Below are positions 1 through 11,295 of a stretch of DNA of 64,000 bases, piece after piece. The notes beneath the pieces are model-generated. The model ran no database searches, had not been told where the DNA came from, and saw only the letters and a list, made by a program, of their open reading frames with translations. This stretch comes from Diadema setosum (Eukaryota > Echinodermata > Echinoidea > Diadematoida > Diadematidae): assembly GCF_964275005.1 (NCBI RefSeq), contig NC_092697.1:19504138-19568137 (forward strand), read 5' to 3'. Both the position numbers and the translations under genes were made by a program. Within the stretch, counting starts at the first letter, position 1. Each line of letters opens with the position of its first letter.

Positions 1-793
1 GGTATGAAACTTGGAATGTATGTGTATTAAGGGGTGAAGTTGTGCCTTTTGGGTGCATGTGCTCAAGATCGAAGGTCAAAAGGTCAAGGTCAAATGCTCA
101 AAATTTCACTATTTCCCCCATATCTATGCCAGAAGATATTTTCTTGAAACTTAGTGTATACATGTATTACTCAATTACGATTGTGTGGTGAAAGTTTGGT
201 GTCATGAGGTCAAAGGTCAGGGTTAAAGGTCAAGGTTAACACTTCAAAATTTTTATGCAATGCCTGCAATGCCTGCATGATTATTTTCTGTTTAAACTTG
301 GTGTAAGCATGTTTAACCCAGTAGAGATTCTCTGGGAAGTGTTCTTTTTTTTTGCCAAAAAGGTCAAAGGTCAAAGGTCAACTATCAAGTGAAAGTGCTG
401 AACTTTACTTCTTCCTCCATATCTCGGAGGTGGTCCAAGTTATCTTGAAAATTAGTACATATTTATGCACGTTCTGCCTGACAATGATTCTCTTATGAAT
501 TTAAGGTTCAAAGGTCAATGCTCAAAGGCCAGATGAAAATGGTAACAATTTACTATTTAATACAGAAATTGCACTTTTTCTCCGTACCATGAAAATTACT
601 CAATGCATAAACTTTAATATGAAGGGGTCAGAGTCGAACATTCAACACATTTGTGATAAACGAGTCATTTTAATATTTTGTCAATTTTGTGCAAATGTAA
701 TCACACATTGTCCACATGTACTGTAGACCTACTGTATTGAGAAAATCATGCACTATGGCGGAGGCATACCAGTCGCCATAGCGACATTTCTAG
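1..793 (-). repeat. Family A repeat, truncated by window start
   Basis: The end at 793-750 (minus strand CTAGAAATGTCGCTATGGCG then TATGCCTCCGCC) matches the start of the copy at 29275. The body is rich in AGGTCA half-sites such as AGGTCAAAGGTCA. No coding sequence. Confidence 0.85.
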
Positions 794-3049
794 CTTTTTC
801 TATTAAAACTTAGAAAATTATCATAATGATAATCATGCACAAAAAAATAAAATCAATTTTCATGGGCCCTGTAATGATAACTTTTGTTTGATCATTATAC
901 ACAATGAACAATGAGAATTTGTTTCGCTTCTAATAGATGTGTTAGCTAGCTAAGTTTTACCATTTATACGGCAGTAAGTTAAAACTTCCTGTCTGATCTG
1001 CCGCATAATTGTCCAATAAGTCTTATGAACACGGAATATAATCGAAATGATGAAATATAATCTTACCATAGTGTTAACAAATTACAAGCTAGTGATGCTT
1101 CTCAGAATAAGGGCCAATCCCCAAATATTAGACCATCGGCCTTGTAAGGAGTATTGGGGGGGGGGAGACAAAAATATGTTCAATATTTTGGGAACATGCA
1201 AGTGAGGGAGCGCGGCTACCGAGTGGGGCGGGAGGGGGTATAGAACGGGTATCCCCCTCTCACACTAGGAAGGTTTCGCACCTTTAGAACCGATATTCTA
1301 CGATGTAGTGTTTAGTTTTAGGTGGGCTGTTTGGAAGATTGTGAATTAGAAAATAGGAGAATTGAATATGCAAGGGCAATGCGAATAGCTTCATTGTGGT
1401 ATCTGTCGCTTGCTTTTCTGAGTCTTCTAAGACTTCACTATGTACTAGATCTATGACTATGGACTTTCCCCCCTTCTGCATGAGTGAGCTTTCCCATTTC
1501 TTGAGCTGAAATTCAATGATGTAGAAAACTTTTAGGAGAAAACTGGGAGAATTACAAAAAAGAAAGAAATAATAATTGCGACCGTCCATCACAAAACCAA
1601 CAAAAGTCGCACGCCTGGATTTTACGTTAGGGCTGAAAATAGGTGGAATGGGTCAACCAAGTCAATCTGGAATTTTTCATATTTTCTGAAAGGGCGATCC
1701 TCCTTCTCCATTACTCTTAATGTTCTGACAATAAAACAAATAGAAAACTATGTTTGTATCAGTTTTTTCTGCAACACTTCTCTTATGTAGAATAGTGTGA
1801 TTAGGTTTGTCTTAGAGGACCCTTAAAAATCCATTACACATTCTTTACTTTCAATTCAAGTAACTTTTGAGGATGACGCTACTGCTTGAAAAGTTAGTAT
1901 TGGTTATAGGTAGACCGTGTTGATATTATACCATGCTTGATTTCAGCTTAGTCTGATAATCCCTTCATTGTTGTTGCTATGGTGTTAAACATATCTTCTT
2001 CTTTTTCATTCATTGCACAGCTAGCACGGCGTGGTATAATCAGGCACTTGAATACACCAATACTTCGGAGCCTCTTTTCACTTTTACAGAGTGTATGCTT
2101 TGTTTCCAATATTTAGGTAGGTTAGGAGAGTCCATTTGAATTGAGTTATATATAATAGCTTGAAGTTTGCTCTTTCATAATCTGCCTTTAACCCAAAATC
2201 TATGTCTAGAGACTTTTTGGTTGGTTTTGCAATGCAGGATCACAATCAATATGTAACGTGTAAGGGCATTGTGAATTTCTAAATAGATGCATCTGTTACC
2301 TCCTTTTCTGCGTGTGCGTCTCCACTGCATATAAAAGTCTATGGAAATGGAGGATGGGGATTCTCAATCCCATACGAGGAAACCTTTGCATTTTGAGAGT
2401 TGAAATTCAATGATCATGGGGAACAATATCAAGATTTTATTTAAATGAAACATAAAAGTATTCGTAACAGTGTGATAGCGAAATCGTGGTATTTCTGAGT
2501 GTGCGTCTTTTACTGTGTAAGTTCATGGAAGTGGAACGAGCAGGGGTAGAGTATGGGAGGGGACATTCCCCACGAACACGAGGGAGCGTTTGCATTTTTT
2601 GTATGTCTATCATGTCTATGTATCTATGTTACAACTCACACGTGTGTTTTGTATATATATGTAACCGGATATGCATGCAAACAAAACAAATTTCCAGAAA
2701 CGGACAATAAAATTGAATTCGCGTGCTTGTCTTCACTAAAGATTATGTACGTGTATAGCAATCGCCGGCAATGACAATATGAAGAGGCCTGAATAAGGTG
2801 GTCACAGATGATTATCACGTGACAAAAAAAAACTAACAACAAAACAATGCAAAACATAACAAAACAAAAACAAAAACTGTGAGTATGACGACATTGATAA
2901 TGTTCTTTTGAAAAATATTGGGATTGTATTGTTGATAGGCTGGTACATGTGTTCTAACTATCCTCAAGTAATGGTATTGTCTCGTTGGTAATTTATGTTT
3001 TCAAGGTAATTCCAGTTGATGATAAAGAAGATAGGGAAATTAACATTAT
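794..3049. other. Unrecognised sequence with weak internal similarity
   Basis: Blocks near 1370-1530, 2260-2430 and 2480-2600 share GGCAATG/GGCATTG, CTTTTCTG and GAAATTCAATGAT, suggesting old tandem copies of an unnamed repeat. Confidence 0.4.
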
Positions 3050-3215
3050 TAATACCCCAGTATTGCCAGATACCCTTTTATACACCTTGGTCGAGAGGGA
3101 CATTGTGGGTAAAAATATCTTGTCCAAGGACGTAAGCACTGGGCAGGATTCGAACTCGGGTCCTCCGATTGGGAGTTGAGAGTCTTATCCACTATGCCAC
3201 AGCGCCCCGAACTAT
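3050..3215 (-). mobile_element. tRNA-derived SINE
   Basis: On the minus strand 3209-3136 reads GCGCTGTGGCATAGTGGATA (box A region), then GAGTTCGAATCC (box B), followed by a non-tRNA body including TTGGACAAGATATTTTTACC. The acceptor stem does not close. Confidence 0.65.
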
Positions 3216-4029
3216 ATTATGCAATTATAGGTTCTCTAAGAAATACATATGTAATCATTATACTCATGACTTATTTCAATATCTATTTTCTTTTTTCTTA
3301 TCAGACGCATCCATCTATAGAAATTCTTACCTTGACCATGAGTGAAGGGAAGTGCTGCGGGAAGTACATCTTTTGTGGTATATTTAGCATGAAAACGTCC
3401 CTAAATAATTGGATTCCTGTCCGTGCAGGTGCTGAAATTGTGGACATTCTTCACCTCGGCACTCTTCCTTCATTTACGGGGTGATTTTGCTAGCTTCCCT
3501 TTCAAAAACATGTGGGGGCAATTTTGCTGGAATCCCTTCCAAAAACCCTGAAATAGGAGGGTAATCTTGATGGCTTCCCTCCCAAATAGGGATCGAAATC
3601 CTAACCCTTTTCCATTCTTAAAGGAGGTATCTCTAGGAATTTGGGACAAACTGTATGATTGACCGCCTGAGTGTGCGTGTGTGTGGGGGGATATGTTTCA
3701 CAGACCACATACAATCAATGATTATTATCTCAATCACTGGAATCGAGTCCATCAGAACTGCTACAGTTTCTGTAACTAGGGCACAACTACATGTATCTCA
3801 TTAGTCCTACTCAAAACAATGCCTTCATACTATCGTTTGTTTGGTCCTCTTGTTTTTCGTTTCTCTTCATCACTGCAAAGAAAATTAATGTAGTATAGTG
3901 AAACGTCGTTAATCAATTTAAAGTTAAAGGAATTTTAAGACAAAGTATTTTGCAACTTTCATTGCCACATTACTTGGATATTATCTATCTTCCAATATTT
4001 TTACAAGTAAATGTGAGCAGTTATGTCTT

Positions 4030-4640
4030 TCATTAGTCTTTCAACAGTATTTAGTAATGATAATAATAATGATAATAATAATAATAATAATACATTACAT
4101 TTGTAATGCGCTTAATACAATGTTTCTAAGCGCACAGACGAAAGGAAAGATGAAAAATGAGGGAAAACAGACGGATCAAAATACAAGTAAGAATAACATG
4201 ACATAAATCAAAGTGTACTAGTAATTATACACATACAATAATTGAATTACCTCAGTACATTAACTTAGGGAAGGAATCAATATGGGAAAAGAAGAGTTTT
4301 TTAAGAAGTGCTTTAAATGATTCTACTGATGGGGCTTGTGTCGTATATGAATGGGTAGATTGTTCCAAAGCTTGGGTGCAATAACCGCGAATGAGAAGAA
4401 GTTGATGAGGATCGGAGAGAGATTAGGTTCTGTAGGTATGAAAGGGCTTGGTTATGGATAGCTTTGTAGACAAGGAGGAGAACTTTGAAGATAACACGTT
4501 CCTTTATTGGGAACCAATAAAGTGACTGGATGATTGGGGTAATGTGTTCAAACTTCTTGGCGTGTGACTACTCTGGCGGCGGTGTTCTGGATGCGTTGAA
4601 AGGGTGCAATATGGGATTGGTAAACCGGCCAGGAGACTGT
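4030..4640 (+). repeat. Dispersed repeat family G, copy 1
   Basis: ATA/ATT-rich start, then TTTGTAATGCGCTTAATACA and TTTCTAAGCGCACAG, then a body with GTTCCAAAGCTTGGGTGC and GAGGAGAACTTTGAAGATAA, ending GGTAAACCGGCCAGGAG. Copy 2 is at 51206-51840. No ORF. Confidence 0.6.
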
Positions 4641-4644
4641 TACA

Positions 4645-5110
4645 ATTTTTCATTTCATTTCATTTATTTCTTCAACTTGCACAACTGGTTAAAAAAAAAA
4701 AAAGAACGAACAATACAGGACAACAATCATATCTGCCTTTAACCCAAATGCAATACAGGGTGTGGAGGAAGAAGCAAAGGCCATTGACCTGTCAAGGCTT
4801 CTCCCCAGTAAACAGTAACAATTATGACACAATACAAAAAAAGAACAAAACAAATCAAAACAAGTCAAAACAAGACAAAACGAAAACTACTGATATATAC
4901 ATATATTAGCATTAAGGGAATTATTACAGGATGGCATTTTTGCACGTATATGATTTTACAACATATTCTTTATATTTTCTCTTGAATGCAGATATAGAGA
5001 CACACTGCTTAATATTATTTGGGAGACTGTTCCACATCTTAGGGCCAATATAATTGTGGATCGTGAGAACTCATACTTGAAATTGGGCAATCTATAATCT
5101 TCCCCCCGTC
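4645..5110 (-). mobile_element. LINE 3'-terminal fragment
   Basis: Minus strand about 5060-4940 encodes GPKMWNSLPNNIKQ and FKRKYKEYVV, the RT C-terminal block (G-P-x-x-W-N-x-L-P) of CR1/L2-like LINEs. It is followed by a 3' UTR and the tail AATAAATGAAATGAAATG (complement of 4648-4672). Confidence 0.8.
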
Positions 5111-5117
5111 GTGTACG

Positions 5118-5205
5118 ATATCTACTTACTTCATTACTTACTTACTTTACTACTTACTTACTTTTTACTACTTACTTACTTACTACTTACTTACTTTACA
5201 AAATC
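5118..5205 (+). repeat. (TACT)n-like microsatellite
   Basis: Irregular runs of ACTTACTTACT. Confidence 0.85.
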
Positions 5206-5594
5206 AAAATCATAAAAACATGGAACATATTATTTCTTAACAGATACATAAAGCAGACAGTTTGTGACTTATTAATATAAAATATTTTCAGAAAATTTAA
5301 TTTTTCAAACAGATGACTGGAATGCGAATATGGTCTCGAGTTCGTTATGATTCTTATTGCACGCTTCTGAAACTAAAATTCGATTCAAATCAAGGTGAGA
5401 TGACACGAACGCTTGGATAACCCATCTGTGGCAGAAGTACTTTTTAAGGGCAGTGAACTTTCGCAATTTCAGGTTTATAATGAATTGTCCCATTCTTGTT
5501 ACAATTGATACGAAACTTGAAATATCAGGTTTATGATGGAGTATCGATTAAAGCAAGGTTAATTGTCGGCCCCGTCTACCTCGCTTTAAGTGGG

Positions 5595-5800
5595 TACCGC
5601 GCCGTGTTAACATATGAGAGTCCGTATCACACGCACGCAGAGAGTGTTTCGTGTATGTAGGGCCTAACCATCGTCAATACATACACAGGTGCAGGCCCAG
5701 GCCACCCACTGGCATACCCGCGATTACATTGTGTGCGTGCGTGCGCGTCCGCCGGAATATGACAGAGATTTCGCTGCACCCCATCATCTTTAGTATCCCC
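5595..5800 (+). repeat. Module 1, copy 1
   Basis: CATATGAGAGTCCGTATCAC, TCGTCAATACATACACAGG, CATTGTGTGCGTGCGTGCG and GTCCGCCGGAATATG recur in the same order at 16170-16360. Confidence 0.8.
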
Positions 5801-6114
5801 ACTGCCTCTGCAAGCTAAAAGCTAAAAGCAGGAGTCCAGCGCAGGATCGGTGAATATTAAAACGCCCGTCACGCACAAAAATGCATTATGCATCTATCTT
5901 ATTAATTTTTCTTTTCGTCCTCGACGTCGACACGGAGGCGGAGCGGGGACGAAACCCACGCCATTCGATGCAGGATACTCTCCTGCGGCCGACGGCACCG
6001 GTCACGGGGGCCCGGAGCCGACGGCTCGGGAGGAGATAGAAAAACCAGCAACGCCGGAATAAAACAGGAAATACATAATGCCGCGACAACATTAACAACT
6101 TCGCGTATTATGAT

Positions 6115-6250
6115 AGTAGACTAGCAGCACCCGTTGAAAACCACGGGTCAGAGGGGTTTTATTTTTTTTCTCTCTCTCATGTAAACAATATTTGCACATT
6201 TTTATCGATGAAATAAAAAGAAAAGTTTTGTCATCCTTTCGTTAATTGTG
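6115..6250 (+). repeat. Module 2, copy 1
   Basis: TAGACTAGCAGCACCCGTTG, GAGGGGTTTTATTTTTTTT and GATGAAATAAAAAGAAAAG recur at 7225-7360. Shorter relatives with GAATCCGTGGGTCTCAGGGC occur at 6760 and 14740. Confidence 0.8.
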
Positions 6251-6619
6251 CTCTCTTCTTACTCTCTTCTACCCATGACCACCACCCCCCCCCCCCCAAC
6301 ACACAAACACATTTCAACCCCCGCAGAACAAAAAACAAAAACAGACATTCAGGGGAAAATAACAAAAAAAGGGAAAAAGCAAAACGGTATAGCTGTGCAG
6401 GACTACTTCATATATAGACCCCTAGTGTTTTTGTTAATTGCTATTGTGCTGAGAGAAATAAAACATTTTCCTCTTCATTTGCTCTCTCCTTTTTGTTTTA
6501 ATCACCAAACCTTGGTTTGATAGATCATAAAACCCCCTTTTTTCTCCACGTCCGCACATGTCTTATGAATATGTATGTTAATACATATCCTCACCCGTTT
6601 ATCTCCTTCAGACTGTACA

Positions 6620-6728
6620 TTATCATTATTATAATTATTATTATTAGTATTATTATTATTATCATTATTATTAGTAGTATTATTATTATTATCATTATTA
6701 TCATTATGTTATCATTATAATCATTATT
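6620..6728 (+). repeat. (ATT)n/(ATC)n microsatellite
   Basis: Imperfect ATT with interspersed ATC and AGT. Confidence 0.9.
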
Positions 6729-7224
6729 TAGGGGGGATCATAGTCATTAGGTTTAATAAGTAGGCGCCCGTGGGAATCCGTGGGTCTCAGGGCCTCGTAT
6801 TTTTTCTTTAGCCTATTTCTTTTCCACGTTATGGGAGAAAGAAGAATATTTGGGTCTTCATTTGCTCCCTCTTTTTCATTTTAATCACCAGAAATTGGTT
6901 TAATGGACCATAGAAGCATCCATTCTATTTCCACTTGTAACTTCAAAAAATGGCGGTCGGCAAAGCGAGGTTTTCCCCTACGTCCGCACATGTCTTATGA
7001 CTATGTATGTTTACAGTACCTATTCAGAAACGAATGGACAGCGGCGCGTGCAATCTGAAATGGAAGGGCACGATCGGCAAGGACAAAATTTAATTGGATA
7101 TTAAGCCGTCCTAAACAGTCTGAGTACAATGATACCCGACTTGAAAGATAGACAAACCAGCAACGCCAGAATAAAGCAGGAAATACAAAGGCCGCAACAA
7201 CAACAACTTAGCATATTATATATA

Positions 7225-7360
7225 TATAGACTAGCAGCACCCGTGGAAATTCACGGGTCTGAGGGGTTTTATTTTTTTTTTTCTCTTACATACGATTTGC
7301 ACATCTTTATTGATGAAATAAAAAGAAAAGTTTTCTCATTTTTTCGTTACTTGTCCTCTC
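7225..7360 (+). repeat. Module 2, copy 2
   Basis: Direct repeat of 6115-6250, about 1.1 kb apart. Intervening sequence also repeats CGTCCGCACATGTCTTATGA (6549, 6981). Confidence 0.8.
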
Positions 7361-7609
7361 TTCTACCCATGACCACCCCCCTAAACACAGACAAATTACC
7401 AAAAACGCTTATGAGATTCTCCGAAAGTTCTGCCCACAGATTCTTCCAGTCTGAACGGGGAGATACTATTGACACTATGATTTTGATATTATTTATACCC
7501 CCTGCTCTTGCATCCATGCAGGCACTCGAGGGAATGCACAGCTGGTCTCAAGACCTCGCTTTTTTTTTCATTCCTATTTCTTTTCCCACGTTATGAGAGA
7601 AAAAATCGT

Positions 7610-7890
7610 CGGCGTTTTCACGAACTGACGCTATTTCGATTTTGGTCAAAATTTTCAAAATCGAGATATTGGTACCAAATGAAAGTGCTTTCAAAACTCT
7701 ACCGAATCCCAAAATTTTAGATCACAAAATTAATTATTCTTAATTTTATCAAAGAAAGAAAAAAACGACGGTACTCGAAATATCGAGAAATTGAGAAAAA
7801 GGAGTTTCACGAACCGACGCACGAAAGATACGCCGGTTCGTAAAACCCGAATTGCTACGGTGAAGAGCAATGCGGGTTTCACGAACTGTC
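7610..7890. repeat. Cluster of CACGAACCGACGC motifs, left
   Basis: Four copies: CACGAACTGACGC (7619), CACGAACCGACGC (7808), inverted GCCGGTTCGT (7832) and CACGAACTGTCGC (7876). Confidence 0.8.
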
Positions 7891-7899
7891 GCAGTTGCG

Positions 7900-9890
7900 T
7901 TACTTTGAGCTTTGTTCAACTTACTGGCCTAGAATTAGGTTTTGGCCCTAATCCAGATCTCAGAGTGAGAACCAAACCTTCTGAAAGATGAATGACGGCC
8001 TAAGCCAGCCCACTGTCCACGAGTGAAGTGAATGGTAAGCTATAATCCTATTAAAATCATGCTCAAAATAACAGTTTCAGTTGGACTACCATAACCATTA
8101 ATTGCGGTAGTGTGTAGTCCCATGTATTCAATCGCGTGATGCTTATGAAGCCTAGTCTGTAAACGCCATACAATTTCAAATTAGATCCCAAATCATATTA
8201 TTTATTGTTTCTTTTCAACTTATGTCGTTACTTCTGAGACTACTGAGTACTGTAGTCGTAACGTCTGTGTGCAAGACATGCAGATTGCAAGATTTCAAAG
8301 TCTCGAAGACACTATTTAAAGCCTTGACTTTTGAGTTGAAAATGAAATCATGAGATTGACAAAGTAGGCGTACTAAACAAAAAAAAAAAGTCTAACAGTA
8401 AAACTCAAAGGAAGAGTAAAGAATAAAGTTAGACATGTTAGACTTTTACTTTCAAGTCTAACTATTAAGTCTAAGTTAAGACTTTACTTGTAATACCGGT
8501 ACCAGTTACTAAAACTAAGATCAGCTGAAGTCTAAGACCAAGTCAAATTAACACAGTTCAGAGCCATACCGGTACACGGTAGTCTAGCTCTAGATCTACA
8601 TCTAGACTAGTGGTAATAGTAGGTAGAGTCCACCCATTTTTTCCCCCAATCTTTACTGGTCCATTCCTGAAAAAGTTACTGGTCAGTGTCCAACAGTGAT
8701 TTTTCCTGGTCAGGGACCGTCGGACCAGTGCCAGTGTGCAGCGTTGGTGTTGATGTCATCTATGACAGTATGTGGTCTAGTGATACTACCTAAACACTAC
8801 GAGTACTCTACAGGTTAGGTGGCTTTCCTGTACAGTGCAGTGTTAAAGTATACTTGTGAATTCAGCCCTAGTACCGTACTGTGTGTAGTGTATGTCTAAC
8901 GTTAGTTCGAGTGGAGTACCTAAGCACAGCGGTGGGGCTTTTTTCCCCTAAAACTTGTGAATGTGGCCCAACCAAATGGCGTTTATATATTTACGCTTGA
9001 TTGATAGTGATACAGTGGCGCTGTCGATTTCCACAGCAGCCATACATAATCTTTTGTCCTTTCTTCTTTCCTTATTTCCCTTTGTTCTTTCACACTTTTT
9101 ATTCTTGGAATCGAAGGACTTCTAAGAAATGTCCCTCGACTGATTTAACCAGGACTCTTGACTTCTGGTAAACCTAACCTAACCGAGTAACCGTTAACAT
9201 TTGTTAGGCCTAACATAACAGTAACACTGACTTAGCCCTGTATTGACTTTGTCTTTGGCCGACTTACTGAGATGGCGAGTCTAACTCTTTAACGTTAGTC
9301 TAAACGTAGTCGTTCGATCTGTCAGTGTCAGTGTCACCGGCTTTTGTATATGGTGCCATCTCTAACGTACGTTAACAAGTTGATGTTAGTTATCTATGTC
9401 AACTTACTGAGTCAGTAATAGTGGTACTGTCATCCTGTTGGATATCGCCGCAATATCATCCGTGACGTGTTAATTTCGTGTCACAAAGACAAAAGTTGCC
9501 AAGATCTAATAGTATTAGATGTCTAGATCTAGATGTAGTCTAGATCTATAATATAAATTTTGTGAACCACTGGTAACTTAAAAGTGAAAGGTCTAGACTT
9601 CACTTAGTCTATAATTAGACCAGACATTCATGAGGCAAAGGCCTATTTAGTAGATCTATTCTTATTCTATTTTAACGTCAATTCCTACTAACTCGCCACG
9701 TGTTATTTCTAAGGCCAAGGACTTCCAGGTTAGTGATTTTTTTTTTTTCATAAATACCAAACAGCAGACGTGTTTCATTTGCATTCTTGTGCAGACTTCA
9801 TGAAAATATGTGCAGTATCAAAGAAATATGATGCACATGACAATGCCAGTGTTTTATAGGTGAATGGTTAATACCTTTAAAAGCTGAATG
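7900..9890. other. No recognised gene or repeat
   Basis: Low-complexity AGTCTAAC tracts (8385-8545) and TCTAGATCTA clusters (8583-8610, 9519-9551) are the only structure seen. A GTTAGT donor-like site after CTTCCAG at 9730 could end an upstream exon of the transcript at 10.35-11.3 kb. Confidence 0.5.
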
Positions 9891-10986
9891 ATAATGTAGA
9901 GTCTAGGTCTAATTAAGATGTTACAGTCTCTGATAAGAAACAGGTTTGATTGTCATAGACTGTTTCCCAAATGCAGGTACATGTAGTAATATTCAGCTAT
10001 TTCAATGCAATGCCTTGTTTACAAATACATGTAGATTTATATTCATGTGAATGATGATTCAATTTCTACATGAGACATACCAAGTGCTAAACATAATATC
10101 TTGCATCAGTAAAATGTGTAAATGAAGAGACAATTTGAATATGCATCAAATACGAACAGCAGCATTTTTTGACATTCTTTGATCCTGCATAGGCCTACCA
10201 TTTTGTTTTATGTTTAATATAAATAGAGCAAAATAATTTCAACTTCAGTTTTGTTGGCTGATTTTTTTTTCTTCTCAAAATTAAAGTTGTATCTTGTGCC
10301 ATGATGTTTGATTTTAATCAAAAGTTCTTAATTTCTTTCTTTTCTTTCAGATGACTGGTGCCATGTAGTAGCAAAGAACTGGACTGTCTCAGAAAAGAAA
10401 AGGAAAAGTACAGGGTCGTGTATATCACCAACGGATGTGAATACAATGGTAATGTAGAGTCTAGGTCTTATTAAGATGTTAAAGTCTCTGATAATAAACA
10501 AGTTTGATTGTCGTAGACTCTTTCCCAGATGCAATTAGTAATATTCAGCTTTTTCAAAGCAATGCCTTGTTTACAAGGACATGCAGATTTATTCATGTGA
10601 ATAATAATTTAAATTCTACATGAGACTTACTAAGTGCTAGACATAAGATCTTGCATCATTAAAATATGTAAAAGGCGAGACAATTTGAATATGCATCAAA
10701 AACAGCAGTATTTTTTTGACATTCTTTGATCCTGTATACCGTTTTGTTTTATGTTTAAATAAATAGAGCAAAATAATTTCAACTACAGTTTAGTTGGCTG
10801 ATTTCTTTTTCTCAAAATGAAAGTTGTATCTTGTATCATGATGTTTGATTTTAATCGAAAGTTCTTAATTTCTGTCTTTTCTTTCAGATGACTGATGCCA
10901 TGCAGTAGCGAAGAGCTGGACTGTTTCAGAGAAGAAGAAAAAAGTACAGCATCGTGCTGATCATCAAGGAATGTGAATACAATGGC
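9891..10986 (+). repeat. Tandem duplication, two ~550-bp units
   Basis: 9891-10449 and 10450-10986 align throughout, starting AATGTAGAGTCTAGGTCT and ending GAATACAATGG. Each contains an intron-like part and an exon-like part after CTTTTCTTTCAG. Confidence 0.9.
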
Positions 10987-11295
10987 TTAGGAAAGAAGAC
11001 AATCTACAGATAGGATAGAAGGGAGAAATTGGGATGAAGGGCGACAACATAAGGACGGTATATCTACAGTGAAATGTGATTGTAAAGTGGAAACATGAAA
11101 GGAGATCCTAAGATTGAAGGTGAAAACAATGCATTCCATTCTGTGATGTCATAATTACAATTTTGCTACACTTTAATAACACTACAGAGAGACATTTATA
11201 TCAAGGAAAGCTTCATGTGGATGTGGAACGTTAGATTTTTTTAAGTGTTCATTGGTATGTATTTCATGATAATAAATCTTGAAGGTTTTGTGTGG
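10351..11295 (+). ncRNA. Possible spliced non-coding transcript (two exons seen)
   Basis: Exon 10351-10448 follows a pyrimidine-rich TTTCTTTCAG acceptor and ends ACAATG before GTAATG. The next exon begins at 10888 after the same acceptor and runs to AATAAA at 11271. Both start ATGACTG but stop within seven codons, so coding is unlikely. The second copy reads GGCTTA where the first has GGTAATG, so its donor is gone and it would be terminal. Inference from splice-like signals only. Confidence 0.35.

Noticed and set aside
7129..7596. 155-codon plus-strand ORF
   Set aside because: It runs across module 2 repeats and T-runs; composition is that of repeat DNA.
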